Below, piece by piece: positions 9,991 through 19,178 of a DNA stretch of 64,000 nt. The notes under the pieces are model-generated. The model worked only from the letters and a program-made list of their open reading frames with translations, searched no databases and had not been told where the DNA came from. The position numbers were made by a program, and so were the translations under genes. Source of the stretch: Colius striatus. Its lineage: Eukaryota > Chordata > Aves > Coliiformes > Coliidae. How positions within the stretch are numbered: the stretch's first letter is position 1; the number at the start of each line of letters is the position of its first letter. The stretch lies in NCBI RefSeq assembly GCF_028858725.1, contig NC_084776.1:496001-560000 (forward strand), in the 5' to 3' direction.

Positions 9991-12900
9991 TCAGGCTGCC
10001 CCGGCACTTGGAGGAGTTGGGTGCAGTCCCCGGTCCAGCTTCTCTTGGCACTTCCTGACCACAAACTCCAACTTCTTCACTGCAAGCTCGGTGTCACGGG
10101 CTGAGACGTCACGGTGCCAGACGGCACGCACAGTGTGTGCCGACCAGGGGAAGAGCAGGACGCTGACAGCCTGACCGGTCTCAGCCATCTCCTCCTCACT
10201 CACGGCTCGCAGGTGCTCGCAGAGCTCTGTGGGGGTCAGGCAGCCCTCCCTGACACTCACCATCACAATGTTTGTCTCCACTGCAGCGAGGTTGACAGAG
10301 CAGAGGGGCGAGTTCAGCTCCTGGATGCCTGGGAGAGGCAGGGGCAGTGGGCTGTGAGCTTCTCAGGAGGCGAGGCGGCAGCACTGCCCAAGCCCTGCCC
10401 CAAGTCAAGGAGAAGCCCTTTGCCCGCCCCCCTGCCCAGCACCGGGGTCACTGTGGGCACCGTGGGGACAGGCACAGCACGGTCCCCACACTCCCCCAGC
10501 GGCCTCCGCACCCGCTGGAGATGCAGCGTGGCTGCCCGGGGAAGGTGCCCACTCCACTGCTCCCATGGCAGTGCCGGCGGCTTTGGGAGCCGTAAGCTCA
10601 GCCCCGCTGAGGCCGTGCCTGCGCCCCACAGTCGGGTAGGATGGGGCCAGCGGTGCAGCAGCACGTGGCAGCCCGGCAGAGCGGCGCTGGGCCGTGGGCG
10701 CCCGTTCCCCAGTGTGCCCCAGGGGCCCGAGGTACCTGCAGCAAAGCGCCGGGCGTTGTCGTGGTCCCTGCGCAGGGTCGTCTCCGCGTGCTGGAGCCCG
10801 AGGCGGGCAGCAGCCGCCAGAACGCCCGCCTGCCGCATCCCCCCGCCCAGCAGCTTCCGCACGCGCCAGGCCTCGGCCACCAGCTCCCTGCGCCCGGCCA
10901 GCACCGCGCCCGCCGGGGCACCCAGGCCCTGCCGAGCACACCGAGGGCTGCCCTGAGCTGCCCCTCCTGGGGACGTCCCCGGGGCTGCCCCAGTCTGCAA
11001 GGTGGGCACTCAGCCCGATGCCCCAAAAGATGAGACCCCAGCCTGTGCTGGCCCCATCTGGCCCCCGGGGACCCCCTCCCCACGCGAGCACACCTTGGAG
11101 AAGCACAGGGACACGGAGTCACAGTGCTGGGTGATTTGAGCCGGCTCCACGCCCTGGGCCACCGCCGCGTTCATCAGCCGCGCTCCATCCATGTGCACCC
11201 GCAGCCCGAAGCGGTCAGCGAGCCCACGGACCTGCAGGGAGGCAGAGGAGCAGCGGGGCTGGGAGGGATGCCCAAGGTGTCCAGCACAAAGTGAATCAGA
11301 ATCCAAGCTCCTAGTGGTGCTGTGCCCTGGCATCCCCGCAGTACTGTACCCCAGCATCCCCGCAGTGCTGTACCCCAGCATCCCCGTGGTGCTGTGCCTG
11401 GGCAGGGCTGGTGCCAGCCGCTGGCCGTGGGCTCTCACCTGCTGCAGGTAGGTGAGGGGCAGTGCCCGGCCGCCTGCCGAGCTGTGTGTGTTCTCCAGAC
11501 AGATGAGCTCGGGGCGCGGGTGGTACCGGCTGCCGTGGGCCTCGCGGATGCTCAGCTCCAGCTGCTCCAGGTCGAAGGTGCCATCTGGCAGGTCTGGCAG
11601 TGCCTGGGAGTGGACGGCAGCCACCTGCACCCAGCACAGGACAGAGAGCAGAGATGGTGGGGGATGGTGGTGCTGCACAGGGGTCCTGATGCTCTGCCCC
11701 TCGGTCGCCTCCTCCCCTGCACCGGGTGTGCTCAGTCCCAGGATGTGGCTGGGTTTGATTCGGGTGATGCTGCTGCAGCCCAGCGAGGGATCTGGCGCTG
11801 GCTGCCAGGGGAGGGCAGCAGCAAGCCACCCTCCTGCCCCTGCCTGTGCCACCAGTCCCACAGCCCGGGGCCAGAGCCCACCCCCCACGACACCCACCTG
11901 CGCGGCCCCGCCGTGCTCATAGAGGTGCAGGTGGGCGTCCCGGCCCAGGAGCAGCTGAGCTCCCCTGCGCTGGCAGTGGCACATCACTGGGAGGGAGAGA
12001 GGCCATCAGTGAGGGGTGTCATGCACCCGGTCTGTCCCCAGAGGTGGTCCCCACTGGAGCTGTGGGACAGGGGCTGCCTGCAGCGGCTGGAGGTGGAGGC
12101 ACAGCTGGAGGGCACGGGCTCCTCTCCCTGGTACAGGCATGTGCCCAGGGCCGGAGTGGCCCTGAGCTCACACAGCTCACAAGAGACCTGTGCTCACACA
12201 AAGGCAGGGAAGCGAAACGGGTAAAGGTTAAGAGAGCAGAGGCTGAGCACGGGATAGGGCAGCAGACCCGTGGTGGGGTTTGCTCAGCAGCAGCATGAAG
12301 CACGGAGCAGGAATCTGAGCAGGCTTATGTTGCTACAGATTTCAGGTGGAAGGGGCTGAGAAAGGCGTGAGGGCATGCACCTGGGGCCAGAAGAGACATG
12401 CTGCCCACAGCTCTCCCCTGTGGCCATGCAGGCAGCTTCCCAGGCAGAAGCAGAGCTCTCCTCAGGGCCTTGGGAGCAGCGGGGCTGTTCTCGCCCTCTG
12501 CACCCTCCATGGCATCAGGGCACAAACCTGCCCCAGGGGGTGGTGGGGAAGGGCTGAGTGCAGCCTGGGCACTCACCGGCTATCAGATTCGCCATCGTGG
12601 CCGTGGGCACAAACAGAGCCTCCTCCATCCCCAGGGTCGCTGCGGCCAGGCGCTGCAGCTCTGCAGGGGGAGAAGTACGGGGGTCCTGAGGGGAGCTGCT
12701 GGCGCTGGGCAGGTGGGGGGGGGGCAGTCGGGAACGACCCAGGTCCTGGCTGCGGCCCCCAGCCCCCTCCCAACCCCACTCAGCCTCGGTGAAGCCCCGC
12801 TCGGGGCTCCTCATCCCGCTGTCTCCGGAACGTGGGGGCGCGAAGGCAGGGACCCCACCGGGGGGACAGGGGCAGACCCCCCCGCTTCTGCCAGGCGCGG

Positions 12901-13151
12901 GACCGCAGAGGGTCCCGTCCTCGCCGCCCACCGTTGACCGCCGGGTCCTCCCCGTAGTCGTCGTCGCCCACGGCGGCGCGGGCCATGGCGCGGCGCATCC
13001 CCGCGCACGGGCGCGTCACCGTGTCGCTCCGCAGGTCCACGGCGCGCGGCGCGTTCCCCGCGGGGCGGGGGGGACCCCGCGGCTGCCCCGGCCCCGGCGC
13101 GGGGACCCGGCCCCAGCGCCCCGCCCCGCGCGCGCCCCGCGCCGCCAGCAT
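9991..13151 (-). CDS. THA1: L-threonine aldolase (low-specificity type), seven exons
   Basis: Exons in transcript order: 12932-13151, 12577-12660, 11898-11986, 11439-11624, 11094-11231, 10736-10928 and 9991-10328; total 1248 bases, 415 residues, frame closed. The family is a fold-type I PLP enzyme cleaving threonine/allo-threonine to glycine and acetaldehyde. Landmarks: [11 protein letters not shown] near the start, PTATMAN, EHGGAAQ, the PHP-type ENTHSS segment in exon 4, [11 protein letters not shown] with the PLP-contacting Asp, and SLCFSK where the last residue of exon 5, Lys239, is the expected Schiff-base lysine, followed by GLGAP in exon 6. About 36 residues precede [10 protein letters not shown], rich in Arg, Ala and Gly and lacking acids, plausibly a mitochondrial presequence. 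The start at 13151 is the nearest upstream in-frame ATG; the frame stays open further upstream, so the N terminus is the least certain part. Human THA1P is a pseudogene; mouse Tha1 is functional. Confidence 0.93.
11317..11400. repeat. 24-bp minisatellite in a THA1 intron
   Basis: Three near-perfect copies of a 24-base unit (GTGCTGTACCCCAGCATCCC plus four bases) run 11317-11340, 11341-11364 and 11365-11388, with a partial fourth to about 11400. It lies in the intron between THA1 exons 4 and 5 and is likely polymorphic. Confidence 0.85.
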
Positions 13152-13450
13152 CCCGCGGCCCCGCGCCCGCAACCGGGAGCCCTTGCGGCGGGGCGGGACT
13201 GCGCGGCCGGTCCCGGCCCCCGGGGCGGGCGGGGCTGGGAACCGCACCCGCGGCCGGGGCTGCGCGTCCCGCAGGGGCGGCGGGAGGCGAGGCAGCGGCA
13301 CCGAGCGGGCACCGACGCGCCCTGGGGCCGCCCCCCCGCGCGGCCCCTGCAGACCCCCCGGCCCTCCGTCCCCATGGCTGCTGCCCGTGGCCCCGGCTCT
13401 GCCGCGGCCGTCTGTCCCGCGGGGGTCCGCGGTGCTTCCACAGGCCCGTG
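13152..13450 (-). promoter_or_regulatory. THA1: THA1 CpG-island promoter
   Basis: The CpG-dense sequence spanning THA1 exon 1 continues for about 300 bases upstream of the start codon, with GC-box-like runs and no TATA box seen. It should hold the transcription start and 5' UTR. Confidence 0.55.
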
Positions 13451-16370
13451 ACAGCGTGTGCTGAACGGTGACAGCCCCCATCGCGCTGGCAGGGACGGCG
13501 CGGGGTGACCTTGCTGCCGGGAATCGGCTCCAGCTTCTGGCTGCGTCTGCCCTGGAAACAGCTGACACGGTGCTGCGGCACCGCCGGGCACGTCCCGCCC
13601 GGTGCTGCTGTTGGCCGGCAGCAGCCCTGTGGCTGTCTGCCTGCGCTGGGGACGGGGCCCACCGGCATCTGGCTCCTGGCACAAACCTCTGCTGTCTGTG
13701 GAGCAGAGGCCGAATGCCCAGTGCAGCAGTGAGACCCTCCACCTTCCGCCCGTCGGGCTCAGACAGCTGGAGGCTGGTGATGCTACCCAGGGCAGACCTG
13801 GCCCATGGCCACGAGTCTCTTCTGGGGGAGCCAAAGCTGTGCCCCCCTCGTCCTGCAGGCAGGGAGGGGGAACGGCTCTGCAGAACTTGGCAGCTCCCCT
13901 GGCACTTGCAGGGGGAGCTGCGTGGCAGGTGCATTCAGTGTCCCCCTTCCCCTGGGGCCGTGTGCTGCCCAGTCCCTGCCCGCCCGGTGCCGGTGCCAGG
14001 CTCCCCGACAGCCCCGGTCCAGCTGCCTGCACCGTGGTCACCACTATGTTGCTGCCTCCTTCTTCCTCCCTCTGCCACGTGGCATCCCATGACTTCAGCT
14101 GCCCCCCACCCTCTCCCCATCCAAGACCCCCAGCAGCTGCCCGCGCACCCACCCGTGCACGCGGGGCCTGGTCATCCGCAGCTGCTGCAGCCCGTGCCGT
14201 CAGCCCCGCGATGAGTGAGCCATAAACAGTCCTTCATGGGGACGTTTTTCACACACGGGGCCACATGTTAACAGTTTTTCTTTATTTACTGCCTCCATTT
14301 CCTCTTTGTTCCAGGAACTTGTCCTCCAACTTCAAGCTGCTCATGATTAGGCAAAAAGGCCTCTAATCTCCCCGATCTGATTTACCGTCACTGAGAGCAG
14401 ACGCTTCCCGTTACTGGCCCTGGACCTGGGAGCACGGACAGCCGAGCTGTGCTGGCTGCCGAGCTGAGCTGAGCCTCTCCTCCCCAAACCTGCCTTGCTG
14501 CACGCGCTGCCTTCCCAGCAGCTTCCTCTTCCAGTAAGCGTTGGGCAGCTCAGCCAGTCACGCCACAGTTGAAGGGCTGAGGGGGAAAATGCAGCCATGG
14601 GACCCTGGGCTGAGGACCCCACTGTGTCTGGGGCAGCTGCCCTGGGGCAGGGCATGCTCTGGAGTTGCTTATTCTCCTCCCTCAGCAAGGGCCAGCAGGC
14701 TGGAGCATCCCTCAGCCGTGGCCTCCCCAGCCGCTGACCCAGCCGGGGGATGTCCCGGCGGCCATGGGTGCCCCATGGGGCTACTGGGCTGACTGCAGCA
14801 TTGTGCCTGGTATGGGACAACGCTCGACCTGACCGTGCCCCTCAGCCCCTGCAAGTGCTGGTTTTGCACACCTGAGGGGGCTGGATTGGGACTCTGCACT
14901 GTGCAGCTCCTTGCACCAGCCTGGGCATGGCCTGCAGTCTGCAGGGGGCTCCTTTGCTGGGAAGTAGCTGCATCCATTGCAGGATCTTGCAGCGTGGCAG
15001 AGCCCCACGTCCTGCCAGCCCCACACCTTTCCTCTGGGGCTTTGGGCTGGGACCTGCTCAGGGGTCTCCCCCTCCACCAACCCCCAGTGACCCCCTTGAC
15101 CGCACAGGGCCCGGCAGGGCTGTGGTGGGGGCTCAGCGTGGCCAGCTCTGGAGCCTGTGGGAGGGCTCGTGGCCACATGTGGAGCCGGCTGAGCCAAGGC
15201 TGCAGGCGTGTGGGCAGTGGAAGGGCAGCACTGGCGCCTGGCGGGTGGCCTAGCAGGGGCTCGGCCAGCGCTGGGGGGCTCGTGGGGGGCTCGCCCAGGC
15301 CCACGCTGTCCTGCGGCTCCTGCAGCCACCACCTGCCATTGCCACAGCTCCCGCGGGCGCAGTGGGCTGAGCTCCAGTGCTGCCTCCCTGGGGCTAAAAT
15401 TAGCAGCGGGGGGGGGAGGGCCTGGCCAGGTCCGCGGGGAGGATCGGGTTTCCCCCCTCCCTGCCACAGGGCTGGCAGCCGCCAGGGCGATTCCCGGAGC
15501 CGGCCGGGCTCCCCCTGCCCCTGGCCCCACAGGCAGCCCCCGAGAAGCTGCTGCCGGGCCCTGCCTGGCTGCACCTCCTGGCCCCCAGCCTGGGGGCTGC
15601 TCTCACACTCACCTCTGCAGGTGCCTCAGGAGGGGCTGTGGGCTAGGAGAGGAGGCACAGTGTCCGGTACTGGCGTGGCTGTACCTTGCCCGACGCCACT
15701 CTAGGGCTGATCCGCTTGGCCCCCAGCACACGTGGCTCCTCTGGGGACAGGGCTGGTGGCCAGTGCTTTGCTCCTGGCAGAGCCATCAGTCCGTGGGCCA
15801 GGCGGGGGCTGTGGGCACAGGACTGCTGGTGGCACAGGCCGTGCTCTGAGCGTCTTGTGCCGGGTGCCTGGGGCTACTGCAGTGTCTGGCAGCAACTCTG
15901 AAGTGCTCATCATGAGCTCGGGGCTGTTCTCCTGCTAGGCTGCCTCGGGCCTGTGGTCGCGCTGCCTGCGCCGTGGGCTGGCGTAACTCGTCCTTGTGGG
16001 CTGGGGCTGGCCGGGCTGGAGGGCCCAACTCCCACCCGGGCCGGAGGGAGCCACCATCAATCATCCCCAGAGGGCCAGGAGCCGCGGAGCCAAGTGATTT
16101 CCTACTGTCGGGAACCGCGGAGCGATGCCTGGAAGCGCTGGGTCGCGCTGGGCTCCCGGCTCCGGCTGCCGGGGCCATGGCCGGGCCTCCAGCGTGGTGC
16201 CACCGTGGCCAGTGCCAGCCCGTGCTGGGGGTACAGGCTGCACCGGGGGACGGCCGTGCCAGCCCCGGTCCGCTGCTGTGCCGGTATGACGGCAGCCCGG
16301 GTGCGCCGGCTCCGCGGGCTGGTGCACACGTGGCACCCAAACCACGCTGAGCCCCGAACAAACCTCGATG
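13451..16370. other. Intergenic, no gene recognised
   Basis: About 2.9 kb of GC-rich single-copy-looking sequence. Open frames occur in all directions but none resembles a protein family or has conserved-looking splice structure. The one part that stands out is an AT-richer islet at 14216-14395 (separate entry). Confidence 0.5.
14216..14395. promoter_or_regulatory. Candidate noncoding regulatory element with STAT-type palindrome
   Basis: An abrupt AT-richer block inside GC-rich DNA. It contains CCATAAAC (Hox/Cdx-like), ATGTTAACAG (half HNF1-like), a perfect STAT palindrome TTCCAGGAA at 14309-14317, and GATTAG/CTAATC in inverted arrangement near 14346-14370 (Otx/Crx-like). Dense motifs plus composition contrast are typical of conserved enhancers; conservation itself was not tested. 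Confidence 0.3.
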
Positions 16371-16960
16371 GCCCCGCCGGCGGCACCCACTGAGCAGCGC
16401 TGCCCCGACCCCCGCGCCGGGGCTGCCCGGAGGGGGCTGCCGGGGCCGGGCAGCGCGGGGCCATCCCCGGCGCCGGTTGTTCCCCGTGGAGGAGCGGCAA
16501 TGGGGCCCGGTGGGCTGAGCCCCCGCGCCCGGGGCTGCCCGGGGACGTCCGAGCCCCGCGACGGGACCCGCCCCGGGACGAGCCCCGCGCGGAGCGGCCG
16601 CAGTCGCAGTCGGAGCCCTCGGCCGCTGCCGGGGCTGCGGAGCCGAGCGACGGGCGCTGGCGGGGGGCGCGGGGCCGCCCGGTGCCCCCGGCCCCAACCT
16701 GCCGGGGCTGCGCGGGTGACCCCTCCCTCCGCCGGCAACAACTTTTCCAGTAAAACCACCGCAGAAATCCCGGCTTCCCGACAGACCCGCCCCTCGCCCG
16801 ACGGGGGGGCGCCGGCCGCCCTTAACCCTTCCCGGCCCGGCCCCGCGCCCGCCCGTCGCCACCCGCGCTGCCCCCGACGGCGGCTCCGAGCCCGGCACCC
16901 CGCAGGGCTGCGCTGGGGGCTCCGGCCACCCGCCTCGGGTCAGTGATGCCTCCGTGCTCT
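16371..16960. promoter_or_regulatory. Orphan CpG island
   Basis: About 590 bases of very high CpG density with no attached coding exon on either strand that I recognise. Such islands usually mark promoters, so an unannotated noncoding transcript or a distant alternative promoter is possible. It may equally be a GC-rich microchromosome feature without function. Confidence 0.45.
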
Positions 16961-18900
16961 GGGGGGCCGGAGTGGTCCCGGGGGGCCGCAGGAGAGCGGT
17001 GTTGGTGCAGCCGGAGCCGCCGAGCAGGGGGAAAGGGGGGAGGGGAGTTGACATGGCCCCCGGCCCCGAGAGACCTTTGCACCCACATCCTGCCCAGGCG
17101 GGTCCAGCTGCCAGCGGTGCCAGCGGTGCAGTGGGTTTCCCTGCTCAAGGAGGGAGCAGGGGCTTGGCCGTGCTGTGGGGCAGAAGGAGCATCCTGAGGG
17201 CCAAGGAGATGGAGAACCCTCTGGGAAAAAAAAAAACCCTTTCTGAGAAGGACCCCAAGGACAGCCCCTGGGGCTGGGGGCAGCCGGGGTGTGGGTCCCC
17301 AGTCTGGCCAAGCAGGAGCAGAGCAGCACAGGGCTGGGCAGTGCTGAGAGACACGTCATGGGGCCCACAGCTCCAGCTCCTGCTTGCAGTGAATACCCAC
17401 AGCTGGGCTCTGCCACGGCTCCAAGGTGGGTGTCCCTGAGTATGTGGAGGGTGGGAGAGGAGACCCCTGCAGGTGGGTGGTGAGGAGGGAGCAAGTCATC
17501 TCAGTGAGTGGGACACGGCAGCTCCAGCCGTGCGAGGGCGAATTGGCGCCAGACCCTTGGTACAGACCTGACAGCAAGTGGTGCAGGAGCCCAGGAGATC
17601 CCCTCACTCCTGAGCCCTCTGCTGGGAGCAGCTCTCGGAACACCCTGGGATGGCACTGCTGCCCCTGATGGCTTCGGGCTGGGTGGCTGTGCCAGCTCAG
17701 TGACCCTTCCCCAGAGCTCTACAGGGCTAATCCTGCTGGGTGAGCAGCACTAGGGCTGACTGGGCACCAGGAGCTGGAGCTGTGTGCTGGGAGCTGTGCC
17801 CGGCCATCCGGGCTGTGCCCTGCCTGCCGCCAGCCCTGGCCCCGCCATGGCTGCTGCGCTGGCTGAGCCAGGGCTGAGGTAAGTGCTGTAATTGTTTTCT
17901 CTGTGGCCCGAGATGAATAATTGAGAGGTCTTTGAGGAGAATTAATTAGCCCGTTTATTGGCAGTAAATGCTTTTCTCCAGATGATGAAATAGATCCTGA
18001 GCCACACACGAGGCAGGCAGATGCAGGTCGCTGAGGCTGCTCTGGAGCTCACCGGTGCCAGGTCTGTGGGCCAGCCATGCCAGTGTCCTGTGCCCGCTGC
18101 AGGGACATGCTGGTGCTGGTTCCCACGGCCTCCCAGCAGCCCCACACGTCCAGAGATCACTGCACCCGTGGCCAGTGCACTGTGCAGGGAATCTGGCATG
18201 GCTGGGAACAGTGAGCACCAAGTAGCAGCCAGGATCCCACCCCAGCCCTGTGCAGAAGCTCCTTCCAGGCTGCTCTGCACAGAGTGGACCAGTGAACCCC
18301 TCTGGGACTGTCCTGGCCAGCCCTGGCAGACCTCTGCCCTGCAGCACAGCATAGTGCAGGGGGACTGGCTGGTGGCCCCTGGCAGAGGAGCAGGAGTGAG
18401 CCACAAAGCCTCGGCTGCCTGAAGCTGTCAGGTGAGCAGTGCTGCCTTCTGAGCCAGCCCTTGCTCACCCCTTGCTTGGCACTGTGGTGTCCCTGTGTCC
18501 CCATCCTCAGTACTGCCGCTGTGGTGGTGCATGGAGGGCAGACCCGGCAGCGTGGGAGCGCTCTGCCCTCACCTGCCGCTGCAGCTTCCCGTCCTGGATC
18601 CTCACAGCCCGTCCTGGGGCTGCGTCCCTCTGCAGACCCCACTGTGTCCCATTGCGTCTCCTTCCTCACGGCTGCCAGGAGGTGCCACCCTGGGGCTTGC
18701 GATGTGCAACCCCTCCCTGCTTCCCCCTCCCCTGGGCATGAGGGGAAGGGCCCGGCACGGCCAGAAATGCTTAAACAAGGATTTCCTTGTTGCTGCACGA
18801 GCTGTTTGCCTTGCTCCCAGGCCAGCCGTTAATGAGGTTTGGCAGGAGGCACCGGCAGCCCCAGCCATTGGATTTCTATAAATCAACCTGGTGCTAATGC
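16961..18900. other. Intergenic, mostly featureless
   Basis: No gene is recognised. A run of eleven A residues occurs near 17226. Two AT-richer islets, 17880-17985 and 18768-18905, are listed separately; the rest is ordinary GC-rich spacer. Confidence 0.5.
17880..17985. promoter_or_regulatory. Candidate homeodomain-rich enhancer islet
   Basis: About 105 bases with a cluster of homeobox-type cores: GTAATTG, GAATAATTGAG, GAATTAATTAGC and CGTTTATTGGC, flanked by GC-rich DNA on both sides. The sharp composition boundary and stacking of TAAT cores resemble conserved developmental enhancers. No conservation test was possible. Confidence 0.3.
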
Positions 18901-18905
18901 GCGGG
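18768..18905. promoter_or_regulatory. Candidate noncoding regulatory islet
   Basis: An AT-richer block with GCTTAAACAAGG, CCGTTAATGAGG, ATTTCTATAAATCAACC (MEF2/TATA-like) and GTGCTAATGCG, immediately next to the CpG island at 18900-19170. It could be an enhancer or the core promoter edge of that island. Confidence 0.28.
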
Positions 18906-19178
18906 GCTGGGAGGGACGGAGCTGCTCATCCCGCGGGGCTGGGGATGCTCCGTGACACCCAGGCAGAACGTCCCCTGTTTTCGGGGCGGTCGGACGTGCC
19001 GCTCGCGGGCTCGGCAGCCCCGCGGGGGCCGTGGGAGCCCCTCCGGGCGAGGAGCGGGTCCCGCGGCAGCCGCCGGCAGCCCCCGGGTACGGAGCATCCG
19101 GGCAGGGCGGGGGGGCGAGGGGGCCGCTTCCCAGCAGGCAGGTCCGAGCGGCCCCCCCGCCTGTTCGCTTCCAGGAAT
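18900..19178. promoter_or_regulatory. Orphan CpG island with STAT-type palindrome
   Basis: CpG-dense sequence without a recognised gene, ending in TTCCAGGAA at 19169-19177. A promoter of an unrecognised transcript is possible; no coding exon is evident on either strand. Confidence 0.35.

Noticed and set aside
15786-17054. A 422-codon minus-strand open frame over the orphan CpG island
   Set aside because: Biased composition, no domain and no plausible splice structure.
17226-17237. Run of A as a retroposed poly(A) tail
   Set aside because: Only about eleven A residues, with no retrocopy sequence upstream and no target-site duplication noticed.
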